Of a DNA stretch of 64,000 nucleotides, positions 52,217-60,532 are shown piece after piece. The position numbers and the translations under genes are program-made. Source of the DNA: Wenjunlia tyrosinilytica (GTDB lineage Bacteria > Actinomycetota > Actinomycetes > Streptomycetales > Streptomycetaceae); contig NZ_BMMS01000001.1 of assembly GCF_014646055.1 (NCBI RefSeq), positions 124,001-188,000 on the forward strand, given 5' to 3'. Numbering within the stretch: the stretch's first letter is position 1; every line of letters begins with the position of its first letter. Under the pieces are notes generated by a model, which was not told the origin of the DNA, did not search any database, and saw nothing but the letters and a program-made list of their open reading frames with translations.

Positions 52217-53380
52217 TCAGCGCAGGTGGGAGGTGTCGTTGAAGAGTCTCAACGACGCGTTGCCGTCCGCGTAGTACTGCACTGCGGACAATGAGGCCGG
52301 GGAGAGCTCCATACGGAACAACGACTCCGGCGGAGCGCCCAGCGCCAGGCGGATCAGCGTCTTCACCGGGGTGACATGGCTGACCACCAGGACGGTGCGC
52401 CCGGCGTGGCGGGCGAGCAGCTTGTCGCGGGAGAGGGCGACGCGGCGGGCCACCGACGCGAAGCTCTCACCTCCCGTGGGCGTCGCCTTCGCGGAGGTCA
52501 ACCAGGCGTTCAAATCGGCCGGGTGACGGTCCTTCACCTCCGAGAAGCTCAGTCCCTCCCACGCGCCGAAGTCCGTCTCGCGCAGCCCGTCGTCGATACG
52601 CACCTCGAGGCCGAGGCGGTCGGCGACGGCCTGCGCGGTCTGGTGGCAGCGGGCCAGCGGGGAGCTGACCACGGCCTGGATCGTGCCCCGGGCGGCGAGC
52701 GCCGCCGCGGTGCGGTCGGCCTGCCAGCGCCCCTTGTCCGACAGATCGGGGTCGGTGCCGCCGCTGCCGGAGAAGAGCTTCTGCGGGGTGAGGAGGGTCT
52801 CGCCGTGGCGCAGCAGGACGAAGGTCGTCGGGGTGCCGAGGTCGGCGGCGGCCGACCAGCCCGTGGTGGGCGGCGCCGGTTCGCTCTCCTCGTCGGCGGA
52901 GGGCTGGGCCGACTCCGCGGCGGGCTGGGCCGACTCCGCGGCCCTCGACTGCCCCGGCTCCCACTGCCTGCCCGCCTTGCCCGCGTCCATCGCCTCATTG
53001 GCGAGGCGGTCCGCGTGCTTGTTCTTCTCGCGCGGGATCCAGGTGTACCGGACCTGCCCCGGCGGGAAGATGCCCTTGGCCTCCTCGGCGAGCGGGCGCA
53101 TGTCGGGGTGTTTGATCTTCCAGCGGCCCGACATCTGCTCCACTACGAGCTTGGAGTCCATCCGCGCCTCGACCTCGGCGGACGGGTCGATGGCGTGCGC
53201 GGCGCGCAGCCCGGCGATCAGTCCGCGGTACTCGGCGACGTTGTTGGTGGCGACGCCCAGGTACTCGGCGGCCTCGGCCAGTACCTGGCCGTCGGACGCG
53301 TCCCGCACCACGGTGCCGTACCCGGCGGGCCCGGGGTTGCCCCGGGACCCGCCGTCCGCCTCGATGACGAATCTGCGCAT
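52217..53380 (-). CDS. Bifunctional RNase H / histidine phosphatase
   Basis: This 387-residue protein starts at ATG 53380, overlapping the zinc-ribbon gene's stop (TGATG). Residues 1-140 are type I RNase H (IEADGGSRGNPGPAGYG with Asp9, NNVAEYRGLIAGL, RMDSKLVVEQMSG), which removes RNA from RNA-DNA hybrids. A linker with the repeat AESAQP follows. Residues of about 185-387 are a phosphoglycerate-mutase-type phosphatase (LLRHGETLLTPQ, VVSSPLARCHQTAQ, DFGAWEGL, VVSHVTPVK). This fusion is typical of actinobacteria, where the phosphatase part can act on alpha-ribazole phosphate (CobC activity). Confidence 0.95.
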   Translation of the reverse strand: MRRFVIEADGGSRGNPGPAGYGTVVRDASDGQVLAEAAEYLGVATNNVAEYRGLIAGLRAAHAIDPSAEVEARMDSKLVVEQMSGRWKIKHPDMRPLAEEAKGIFPPGQVRYTWIPREKNKHADRLANEAMDAGKAGRQWEPGQSRAAESAQPAAESAQPSADEESEPAPPTTGWSAAADLGTPTTFVLLRHGETLLTPQKLFSGSGGTDPDLSDKGRWQADRTAAALAARGTIQAVVSSPLARCHQTAQAVADRLGLEVRIDDGLRETDFGAWEGLSFSEVKDRHPADLNAWLTSAKATPTGGESFASVARRVALSRDKLLARHAGRTVLVVSHVTPVKTLIRLALGAPPESLFRMELSPASLSAVQYYADGNASLRLFNDTSHLR

Positions 53381-54123
53381 CAGATGCCGGAGTCGGGGGT
53401 GCGGACGAGGATGCGGCGGCAGTTCTCGCACCGCACCACGGTGTCGGGGGCGGCTGCCCTGACCTCGTTGAGCTCCGTCACTCCGAGCTCGAGGCGGCAG
53501 CCCTCGCAGCGGCGCTGGTACAGCCGGGCCGCGGCGACGCCGCCCGCCTGGTCGCGCAGCTTCTCGTAGAGCTTGAGGAGGTCGGCCGGGATGGCACCGA
53601 CGAGGACCTCGCGCTCCTTGGTGAGCGAGGCGATCTCGGTGTCGATCTCCTCGGAGGCGGCGGCCCGGCGGCCCTCGGCCTCGGCGGTCTTGCCCTCGAG
53701 GGACTCCAGGCGCTGGGTGAGTTCGACAGCGCGCGCCTGGGTGGACTCGCGGCGTTCCATGACCTCCAGGACGACGTCCTCGAGGTCGGCCTGGCGCTTG
53801 GCGAGGGAGGCGATCTCGCGCTGGAGGTTCTCCAGGTCCTTGGGCGAGGAGACCGCGCCCGAGTCCAGGCGCTGCTGGTCGCGGACGGCGCGGGTGCGCA
53901 CCTGGTCCACGTCCTGCTCGGCCTTGGTCTGCTCGCGGGCGTTGTCGCTCTCTTCGGTCTGGGCGGCGACGAGCAGGTCGCGCAGCTGGGTCACGTCGCC
54001 GGTGAGCCGCTCGATCTCGGCGTGCTCGGGGAGGCTGGCGCGCTTGTGCGCGAGCAGACCGAGGCGCGAGTCGACGGCCTGGAGGTCTAGGAGGCGGATC
54101 TGGTCGGCGGGCGCGGCGTTCAG
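53380..54123 (-). CDS. Coiled-coil C4 zinc-ribbon protein with probable CTG start
   Basis: This 247-residue protein has a long coiled coil (about residues 10-190, PADQIRLLDLQAVDSRLG start) and a C-terminal zinc ribbon with CEGC and CENC pairs. It is a conserved actinobacterial protein of uncertain role, often beside Nif3 and RNase H as here; nucleic-acid binding is presumed. No ATG, GTG or TTG lies at the family start. CTG at 54123 does: AGGAG lies seven bases upstream, and CTGA forms a four-base overlap with the Nif3 stop, just as ATGA and GTGA do elsewhere in this window. Confidence 0.88.
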   Translation of the reverse strand: MNAAPADQIRLLDLQAVDSRLGLLAHKRASLPEHAEIERLTGDVTQLRDLLVAAQTEESDNAREQTKAEQDVDQVRTRAVRDQQRLDSGAVSSPKDLENLQREIASLAKRQADLEDVVLEVMERRESTQARAVELTQRLESLEGKTAEAEGRRAAASEEIDTEIASLTKEREVLVGAIPADLLKLYEKLRDQAGGVAAARLYQRRCEGCRLELGVTELNEVRAAAPDTVVRCENCRRILVRTPDSGI

Positions 54124-55097
54124 CTTGGGGCTCCTGGGCTGCTGGTCGGGACAGAGGTCTGTTCGTGTGCCGCGGGGGACGGGGCGGCGGGGGACGGGGC
54201 GGCGGCGGAGTGTGCGGCTGGGGACGGTGCGGCGGTGGGCTCGGCCGGCTCGTCGGCTTCGGCGTGGGCGTGCACGGTCCACGGGTCGGTGACCTGGCGG
54301 GAGACATGGGTGCGCAGGGCCCAGCCGTGCCGGTCGGAGATCTCGTCGAGCTGGGCGGCTGCCTGCTCGCACCAAGGCCATTCGGTCGCCCAGTGGGCGG
54401 CGTCGACGAGGGACGGCCTGCCGTCGCGGAAGCGGCCGGCCTGCTGGGCCTCGGAGGCGGGGTGGTGGCGCAGGTCGGCGGTGAGGAACGCGTCCACGCC
54501 CGCCGCGCGCACCTGGTCGAACAGGCTGTCGCCGGAGCCTCCGCTGACGGCGACCGTGCGCAGCACCTGGTCGGGGTCGCCCGCGACCCGGATGCCGGTG
54601 GCCGTGCGCGGCAGGGCCCTCGCGGCGAGGTCGGCGAACTCCCGGAGCGTGATCGGCTGCCGCAGCTCGCAGACGCGCCCGAGGCCACGGCGTCCCGCGG
54701 GATCGGTCGGGTCGGGCACGAGCGGCCCGGTCACCTCGAGGTCGAGGGCTCCGGCGAGGGCGTCGGAGACACCGGGGTCGGCGGTGTCGGCGTTGGTGTG
54801 GGCGACGTGCAGCGCCACATCGTTCTTGATGAGCGTGTGCACGACACGGCCCTTGAACGAGTCGGCGGCCACCGTCGTGGTGCCCCTCAGATAGAGGGGG
54901 TGGTGGGTGACCAGCAGATTCGCCCCGATGCGCACGGCCTCCTCGGCGACCTCCTGCACGGGGTCGACGGCGAAGAGCACCCGGGTGACCTCGGCGTCCG
55001 GTTCCCCGCAGACGAGGCCGACGGCGTCCCACTGCTCGGCCCGCTGAGGTGGCCAGAGAGCTTCGAGGACGTCGATGACGTCGGACAGTGTGGGCAC
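54120..55097 (-). CDS. Nif3-like dinuclear metal-centre protein
   Basis: This protein of about 325 residues starts at GTG 55097. It begins TLSDVIDVLEALWPPQRAEQWDAVGL and has LLVTHHPLYLRG with metal-binding His residues and HVAHTNADTAD. SGGSGDSLFDQV and HWATEWPW occur further on. The family forms hexameric toroids with two metal ions per subunit; some members act as GTP cyclohydrolase-like or hydrolytic enzymes, but the function is unsettled. The last 45 residues are an Ala/Pro/Ser low-complexity tail with repeated PSPAA. It is the first gene of a coupled set with the zinc-ribbon and RNase H genes. Confidence 0.93.
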   Translation of the reverse strand: MPTLSDVIDVLEALWPPQRAEQWDAVGLVCGEPDAEVTRVLFAVDPVQEVAEEAVRIGANLLVTHHPLYLRGTTTVAADSFKGRVVHTLIKNDVALHVAHTNADTADPGVSDALAGALDLEVTGPLVPDPTDPAGRRGLGRVCELRQPITLREFADLAARALPRTATGIRVAGDPDQVLRTVAVSGGSGDSLFDQVRAAGVDAFLTADLRHHPASEAQQAGRFRDGRPSLVDAAHWATEWPWCEQAAAQLDEISDRHGWALRTHVSRQVTDPWTVHAHAEADEPAEPTAAPSPAAHSAAAPSPAAPSPAAHEQTSVPTSSPGAPS

Positions 55098-55328
55098 GCT
55101 CAGAGGCTACCTTGCGTACCCGCCCCGGCCACAGCCAAGACAGCCGGCGGCAGCGCACCCACGGCGGTCCCCGTCCCTCGGACGGCGCCGCACGCGGCCC
55201 GGGCCAGCACATCCGTCCCGCGTTTCCCAGCGGATCCGGGCCATCGCCACCCTTATGTGTGAAGCCCCTGAACTCGCGTTGTTCGCCCAGGAATGCGAAA
55301 ACTAGCGTCGGTCCTGGAGGTGACCGAA

Positions 55329-56789
55329 ATGACGGTCTGTGCGGCCCCCGGAACCGCGCCTGCTGGGGCGAGGACGGTGAAGACTGCCGGTACGGCACGG
55401 CGCGTGGGGTTCACTTTCGCGGCGGACGGCTCCTATGCCGCGTGCCTGGCGGACACCCGTGACGGGGAGTGGTTCCCGGAGCGCTGGACGCTCGGCGGTC
55501 CGGAGCCCTACACCGTCCCCCTGCCCGGTCGGGAGCCCGAGGAGCCGGGCAGCAGGGTGCTCCCGCTGGAGGACGGACGGGTCCTGATCTGCCGGCGCGA
55601 GGGCGCCCACCGGCGCGAGGGCGGCCCCCGGCCCGCGAACGGCAAGGGCCAGGGCCGGGGAAACGGGAACGGGACGGGGAGGGGCGGCAACGGCGTCGGA
55701 GACGGGACGGCGGGCGACGGCGGAGGCCGGGGCGGATTCAGCCTGGCCCTGCTCTCCCCCACGGGCCCCGGCACGGCGGAGCTGCCGGTCGGCCGTCTGG
55801 CACTGGACGAGGTGCGGCTGCTGCCGCTGCCCACCCCGCCCGTACGCCCGGGAGGCAGTGCCTGGCAGGCGGGCCCGGCGCTCGCGCTCGCCCTGGGAAG
55901 CTCAGCCGACGGCAGCGGTGAGCGCACCACGTCCGTGTGGCTCATCTCCTCGGACAGCCCTTCGCCGGACCGGCTCGCCGAGCTGCCCGGACGCCATCTC
56001 GGCGGGATCTGGCTGGACCGGGAGGGGCGCATGCTCGCCCTGGACAGGGTGGCCGACGGGCGGGTGAAGACGGTCGTGCTGGACATGGAGAGCGGCGAGG
56101 CCACCCCCTTGCTGCAGATCGCCCCGGAGAGCAACGACCGGTTGCTCCTCGCCGACCCCGAGAGCGGGCTCCTCGTGGTGCGCAGCGACGCGCCCGGCAG
56201 CGACCGGGTGGGGTGGGGTGTGCTGTGCAGTGAGCGGCCCGTCCGGTTCCCCGAGTGCCTGCGGCTGCCGGACGCGGTGGTGACCCCGTTCGCCGTCCAA
56301 CCGGGGCCCGCGCTGACCCCCGAGGAGTGCGGGGTGGCGCTGCGCATCGAAGGGCCGCAGCGGTCCCGGCTCGCGGTGTGGCGGCCCGCGCGGCGCAGGC
56401 TCGATGAGCTGACCGCGCCCGAGGGATGGCTGGTCGGCGCCGGGCATTGGTCGCACAACGGGCTGCGGCTGCCGTACGCGACAGGCGACTGCCCGTTCGG
56501 GGTGGCAACCGTGTCGGCCGAGGAGGAGGGCGGCGCGCCTCCGGACGCCACCCGGCCGGAGCTCACGCGGCCCGTCGCGGCGCGGTCCCCGTCAACGCCC
56601 GCACCCTCCGAACGGCCCGCCGCCACACGGCCCCACTCCCCACGCCCCGCGTCGGCGAATCCGTCACCCGGACAGCCCGCCATAACGCTGCCCCGCGCCG
56701 CCGACCGGCCTCCCCTGCGCACCCCCGTCCCTTTGCAGCAGGCCCCGTTGACCACGGCTCAGGCCCCGTTGACCACCGCTCGGACATGA
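55329..56789 (+). CDS. Hypothetical protein with disordered Gly/Arg and Pro segments
   Basis: This 486-residue protein starts at ATG 55329, eight bases after GGAGGTGA, one of the best ribosome sites in the window; an earlier ATG at 55293 is less likely. It has no signal peptide. I recognise no domain. Residues of about 95-140 are Gly/Arg/Asn-rich. The centre has repeated beta-like stretches (VLPLEDGRVLICRR, LAELPGRHLGGIWLDREGRMLALDR, RVKTVVLDMESGEATPLL) that hint at a degenerate propeller. The last 90 residues are Pro/Thr/Ala-rich with a duplicated APLTTA at the end. Its gene is divergent from the Nif3 gene. Confidence 0.8.
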   Translation: MTVCAAPGTAPAGARTVKTAGTARRVGFTFAADGSYAACLADTRDGEWFPERWTLGGPEPYTVPLPGREPEEPGSRVLPLEDGRVLICRREGAHRREGGPRPANGKGQGRGNGNGTGRGGNGVGDGTAGDGGGRGGFSLALLSPTGPGTAELPVGRLALDEVRLLPLPTPPVRPGGSAWQAGPALALALGSSADGSGERTTSVWLISSDSPSPDRLAELPGRHLGGIWLDREGRMLALDRVADGRVKTVVLDMESGEATPLLQIAPESNDRLLLADPESGLLVVRSDAPGSDRVGWGVLCSERPVRFPECLRLPDAVVTPFAVQPGPALTPEECGVALRIEGPQRSRLAVWRPARRRLDELTAPEGWLVGAGHWSHNGLRLPYATGDCPFGVATVSAEEEGGAPPDATRPELTRPVAARSPSTPAPSERPAATRPHSPRPASANPSPGQPAITLPRAADRPPLRTPVPLQQAPLTTAQAPLTTART

Positions 56790-57045
56790 GCACCCTCCCT
56801 GATGAGTGCGTTCATCGGTCCGCACGGGGCACTCCTAACGGACGGGCAACGAAGGCGTGGGGCACGTACGACATGGATCAACGCCCCGATAGACTCACGC
56901 GGGCGCTACGCGGCCCGCGCGCTCGCACACCCGGGGTGACAGCACACCCGCGGTGACAGCGACGGCTGCGTGGACGCAAGGGCGCAGCCTGGACAGCTCG
57001 TTCGCCCCGGAACCCCGACAGCTGAAGATGCACGGAGAGACCTTC

Positions 57046-57222
57046 ATGTCCGAAGCCCGAACCGACACGACCGAGGACCGCGCGGCGCAGGCGGCGTCCG
57101 GCAGCAGGCACGGCAGGCACCGCGGCCCGGCCTCGAGCGACACGGATGCCTCGAACGGCACCACCGGTCACGGCAAGCACCGTCGGCCGACGCACGGTCA
57201 GGACACCGCCGCCGCGAGCTGA
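57046..57222 (+). CDS. Small His/Arg-rich conserved-type protein
   Basis: This 58-residue frame starts at ATG 57046, with GGAGAGA seven bases upstream. The product begins MSEARTDTTEDRAAQAAS and carries two copies of a His-Gly-(Arg/Lys)-His-Arg motif (HGRHRGP and HGKHRRP). It is hydrophilic, basic and probably unstructured. The 256-bp gap before it (56790-57045) shows no other gene. Function is unknown. Confidence 0.6.
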   Translation: MSEARTDTTEDRAAQAASGSRHGRHRGPASSDTDASNGTTGHGKHRRPTHGQDTAAAS

Positions 57223-57244
57223 CGCGGCGGCGGGTCCCTCGCCG

Positions 57245-58177
57245 TCACTCGTGCCGCAGGCTCAGCACATCGGTCATGGCGAAGCCGCCACCGCCCGCGC
57301 GTTCCGCGTAGTAGGGGGTGAGCAGGCCGTCGAGCTCCTCGACGCCGAACGCCTCCTTCGCGGTGTCGAACCTCGCCTCGACACGCGGGCTGGAGACCAC
57401 GGCGACCATCCCGCCGTGGACCACGAACACCTGCCCGTTGACCCCGTCGGCGGGCGGCGAGGCCAGATAGGCGACCAGCGGTGAGACATGCTCGGCGGCC
57501 AGCGGATCGAGTCCTTCGCCGGGCGCCGGAACGCCGGCGAAGACGTCGTCGGTCATCCGGGTACGGGCGCGTGGGCAGATCGCGTTGGCCCGCACCCCGT
57601 ACTTGGCGAGCGCGGTCGCCGTGCTGGTGGTGAGGCCGATGATTCCGCCCTTGGCCGCCGCGTAGTTGGGCTGGCCGGGTGATCCTGCGAGGAACGCCTC
57701 GGACGAGGTGTTGACGATCCGTCCGTAGACCGGGTGTCCCGCTTCCTTGGAGCGCTCGCGCCAGTGGGCGGCGGCGAAGTGGGTGGTGTTGAAATGCCCC
57801 TTCAGATGGACGCGGATCACCGAGTCCCACTCGTCCTCCGTCATGGAGAAGACCATGCGGTCGCGCAGGATGCCCGCGTTGTTGACGAGGATGTCGAGTC
57901 GGCCGTAGGTGCCCACCGCCAACTGGACGAGTTCCCGGGCCTGTTCGAAGTCGGCCACGTCACCGTGGTGGGCGACGGCCGTGCCGCCCTCGGCCTCGAT
58001 GGCCGCCACGGTCCGCCTCGCCGGGGTGGCCGATGCCTCGCCCGAGCCGTCACGGCTCGGGCTGCCGAAGTCATTGACCACCACACGCGCGCCGAGCCTG
58101 GCCAGCTCCAATGCCTCGGCGCGGCCGAGGCCCCGTCCGGCGCCCGTGACGATCGCGGTCCTGCCTCGCAACAGCAT
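57245..58177 (-). CDS. Short-chain dehydrogenase (Hsd4A-like 3-hydroxyacyl-CoA dehydrogenase)
   Basis: This 310-residue protein starts at ATG 58177 (MLLRGRTAIVTGAGRGLG). It has the classical SDR features: TGAGRGLGRAEAL, ILVNNAGILRDRM, an active-site Ser in NTSSEAF, and the YAAAK pair. Length of about 300 with VVVNDFG after the first strand fits the multifunctional-enzyme-2/Hsd4A group that dehydrogenates (3R)- or steroid side-chain hydroxyacyl-CoAs. With the MaoC hydratase two genes upstream and a thiolase at the window edge, it forms a beta-oxidation-like set. Direct proof of substrate is lacking. Confidence 0.88.
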   Translation of the reverse strand: MLLRGRTAIVTGAGRGLGRAEALELARLGARVVVNDFGSPSRDGSGEASATPARRTVAAIEAEGGTAVAHHGDVADFEQARELVQLAVGTYGRLDILVNNAGILRDRMVFSMTEDEWDSVIRVHLKGHFNTTHFAAAHWRERSKEAGHPVYGRIVNTSSEAFLAGSPGQPNYAAAKGGIIGLTTSTATALAKYGVRANAICPRARTRMTDDVFAGVPAPGEGLDPLAAEHVSPLVAYLASPPADGVNGQVFVVHGGMVAVVSSPRVEARFDTAKEAFGVEELDGLLTPYYAERAGGGGFAMTDVLSLRHE

Positions 58178-58264
58178 CCGGCTTCTCCTCGGAGTTCGGC
58201 TTCGGCGGCCCCGGCCCTCCCGGGCCCGAGCCGTGGACGTATGGAGCGGAGCGAGTGCGCGCGG

Positions 58265-59344
58265 TCAGAGCGAGATGCATGTACGCAGCGCCTCGCCGCT
58301 GCGCATCTGCGTGATCGCCTCATTCACCTCGTCGAGGCGCACCCGGTGGGTGATCATGCTCTCCAGGTCTATCCGGCCCGCCCGCCAGAGCTTGGTGATC
58401 CGCTCGTAGGAGCGCAGCACATCGCCGCCGCCGTAGATGGACGGCAGGATGCGCTTCTCGTCGAAGAAGAGCTCGAACATGTTGAACTGCGCGAAGTCGT
58501 CCATCGCCCCGGCTCCGACGACGCACACCGTGCCGCCGCGCCGGGTCGCCTCGTAGGCCGCGCGGGCGGTGGCGGACTTGCCGACGACCTCGAAGACGTA
58601 GTCGAAGCCCTCCCCGGCGGTGATGCGCTGTCCGGCGTCGGCCAGCGCGTCGGGGGCGACCGCTTCGGTGGCCCCGAAGCCCAGCGCCGCCTCGCGGCGG
58701 GAGGCCACGGGGTCGACGGCGACGATCTCGGCGGCGCCGGCGACCCGTGCGCCCTGGACGGCGCTGATGCCCACCCCTCCGCAGCCGATGACGGCGACGG
58801 AGGAACCGGGCTCCACCTCGGCGGTGTTGAGGGCGGCGCCGATGCCGGTGGTGACACCGCAGCCGATGAGTGCGGCGACGTCGTAGGGCAGGTCGTCGGG
58901 GATGGGGACGGCGCAGCCCGCGGGCAGCACGGTCTCCTCGGCGAACGTTCCGGTGCCCGCGAAGCCGAAGACGTCCGCCCCTGCGGTGAACCGGAAGTTG
59001 GGCGTGCCGGCGTTCATGAAGCCGGTGAGGCAGAGATTGCCCTGGCCGCGCCGGCACGACGGGCAGGTGCCGCACGGCGGCAGCCAGCACACGATGACCC
59101 GGTCGCCCGGCTTTGCGCCGGTGACGTCGTCGGCGACCTCGACGACGTCGCCCGCGCCCTCGTGGCCGGGGACGAACGGGGCGGGCTGCGGCAGGACGCC
59201 GGTCATGGCCGAGAGGTCGGAGTGGCACAGGCCGGTGGAGTGCAGCCGCACCCGTACCTTGCCGGGTCCGAATCCCACCGCCTCGACGTCGTCGCGTACT
59301 TCGAGCTTGTCCTGACCGGTCTCTTGCAGGATGGCTGCGCGCAT
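58265..59344 (-). CDS. Zinc-dependent alcohol dehydrogenase (class III-like MDR)
   Basis: This 359-residue protein starts at ATG 59344. It is a medium-chain dehydrogenase with catalytic zinc ligands in GLCHSDLS and GHEGAGDVVEV, and the structural zinc Cys set in CGTCPSCRRGQGNLC. The NAD fold motif is VIGCGGVGISAVQGA. It oxidises an alcohol, or an S-hydroxymethyl adduct of a thiol, in the cytoplasm. In mycobacteria similar enzymes lie in lipid and steroid gene sets. It is 87 bp upstream of the SDR gene and in the same direction. Confidence 0.9.
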   Translation of the reverse strand: MRAAILQETGQDKLEVRDDVEAVGFGPGKVRVRLHSTGLCHSDLSAMTGVLPQPAPFVPGHEGAGDVVEVADDVTGAKPGDRVIVCWLPPCGTCPSCRRGQGNLCLTGFMNAGTPNFRFTAGADVFGFAGTGTFAEETVLPAGCAVPIPDDLPYDVAALIGCGVTTGIGAALNTAEVEPGSSVAVIGCGGVGISAVQGARVAGAAEIVAVDPVASRREAALGFGATEAVAPDALADAGQRITAGEGFDYVFEVVGKSATARAAYEATRRGGTVCVVGAGAMDDFAQFNMFELFFDEKRILPSIYGGGDVLRSYERITKLWRAGRIDLESMITHRVRLDEVNEAITQMRSGEALRTCISL

Positions 59345-59358
59345 GCCCGGCTCCTCGG

Positions 59359-59414
59359 GTGGGTTCGATCAGGTGTGGGAAATCAGGTGCGCTCGATCAG
59401 GTGTGCTCGATCAG
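59359..59414. repeat. Four 14-bp tandem repeats across the MaoC stop codon
   Basis: Four consecutive 14-bp units lie at 59359-59372, 59373-59386, 59387-59400 and 59401-59414. On the coding strand the first read is CTGATCGAGCACAC, which encodes the last residues of the MaoC protein. The TGA stop lies across the first junction, and the three further copies are downstream of the coding sequence. This mirrors the larger stop-codon-anchored array at 29011. Confidence 0.8.
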
Positions 59415-60254
59415 GGTGTCGGCGAGCACGGGCGCGTGGTCGCGCTCCACGGAGGTCGCCAGGACCTGGATGCGGCCCTCGCCCTCGTTCCACATCCGGA
59501 TGCGCATGGTCTCGCCGGGGAAGAGGATCCCGGCGAAGCGCGTCGAGTAGGCCCGGACGCGGGTCGCATCGCCGCCGAGCGCGGCGTCGACGACGGCCTT
59601 CAGCACGATGCCGTAGGAGCACAGGCCGTGCAGGATGGGCCGGTCGAAGCCGGCGAGCTCGGCGAACTCCGGGTCGGCGTGCAGCGGGTTCCAGTCGCCG
59701 CAGAGGCGGTACAGCAGCGCCTGGTCCTCGCGGGTGGCGCGCTCGACGGTGCGGTCCGGCTCGCGCTCCGGTGCCTCGAGGCGGTCGGAGGGGCCGCGCT
59801 CGCCGCCGAATCCGCCCTCGCCGCGGACGAAGATCCGGGTGGACGCCGACCAGAGCGGCCCTTCGTCGTCGTGGACGTCGGAGCGCAGGACGATGACGGC
59901 GGCCTTGCCCTTGTCGTGAACGGCCTCCACCCTGCCGATCGCGGTGGCCCGGCCGGTGACGGGGATGGGCCGGTGCAGCTCGATGCGCTGGCCGCCGTGG
60001 AGGACGGTGGCGAGGTCCACCTCGATACCGGGGGCGGCGAGCCCGCCCGCGAGCGCCATCGCGCCGCCCGCCACGGTGCTGAAGCTCGGCAGGACCTGGA
60101 GTCTGCTCTCCAGCGTGTAGCGCAGTTCCTCGGCGTCGGTGGCCGGCCGTCCCGCTCCCACTCCGAGGTGGTAGAGCAGGACGTCCTTGTGGTCCCAGGC
60201 CAGCTCGGCAGTGCGAGGCTCGGCGGCGACGGCCCTGGCGGCATCGATGGGCAT
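59397..60254 (-). CDS. MaoC-family (R)-specific enoyl-CoA hydratase (Hsd4B/hydratase-2-like)
   Basis: This 285-residue protein starts at ATG 60254 (MPIDAARAV), six bases after AAGGG. It has a double hot-dog fold. The N-terminal half has HKDVLLYHLGVGAG and LQVLPSFSTVAGG. The C-terminal half has the hydratase-2 motif GDWNPLHADPEFA with catalytic Asp and His. Two-domain proteins of this size with this N-terminus are typical of mycobacterial Hsd4B-type steroid or branched-acyl enoyl-CoA hydratases. A KstR-type palindrome lies 110 bp upstream. Confidence 0.92.
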   Translation of the reverse strand: MPIDAARAVAAEPRTAELAWDHKDVLLYHLGVGAGRPATDAEELRYTLESRLQVLPSFSTVAGGAMALAGGLAAPGIEVDLATVLHGGQRIELHRPIPVTGRATAIGRVEAVHDKGKAAVIVLRSDVHDDEGPLWSASTRIFVRGEGGFGGERGPSDRLEAPEREPDRTVERATREDQALLYRLCGDWNPLHADPEFAELAGFDRPILHGLCSYGIVLKAVVDAALGGDATRVRAYSTRFAGILFPGETMRIRMWNEGEGRIQVLATSVERDHAPVLADTLIEHT

Positions 60255-60363
60255 GTCCATCCCTTCCGGGCGCGGTGGGGGCGGCCGTGCCGTGGTGAAC
60301 CCCGGCACGGCCGTCCGCACCGTCAGCCGCACCGGGGTCGTCCGGTCAGAACAGGTCTGCGAT

Positions 60364-60379
60364 CTAGAACACGTTCTAG
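60364..60379. promoter_or_regulatory. KstR-type operator (TNNAACNNGTTNNA) and promoter region
   Basis: CTAGAACACGTTCTAG is a 7-2-7 palindrome; 60365-60378 matches the published actinobacterial KstR consensus TNNAACNNGTTNNA at every fixed position. On the minus strand TATACA (60395-60390) is a good -10 element, placing the transcription start next to the operator. It lies upstream of the MaoC, alcohol dehydrogenase and SDR genes, so repression of that set by a KstR-like TetR protein is expected. Confidence 0.7.
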
Positions 60380-60422
60380 GCAAGGCCCATGTATAACGCA
60401 TCACAGCGGACATGGGAAGGGA

Positions 60423-60435
60423 TGACAACGTGTCA
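60423..60435. promoter_or_regulatory. Second dyad in the MaoC/histidine-kinase intergenic region
   Basis: TGACA-acg-TGTCA is a perfect 5-3-5 inverted repeat, 44 bp from the KstR-type site and about 98 bp before the kinase start. It may serve the rightward two-component operon. The rest of the 278-bp region shows no gene. Confidence 0.35.
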
Positions 60436-60532
60436 GTAACGCGCCTCGGTGGCCACCCGGGACTTTTGTCCTGCCGGACCGCGTACATTCGCAACTGCCC
60501 AGGTCAGAGATGGTTCTCGTAGTCTTCCCGGC

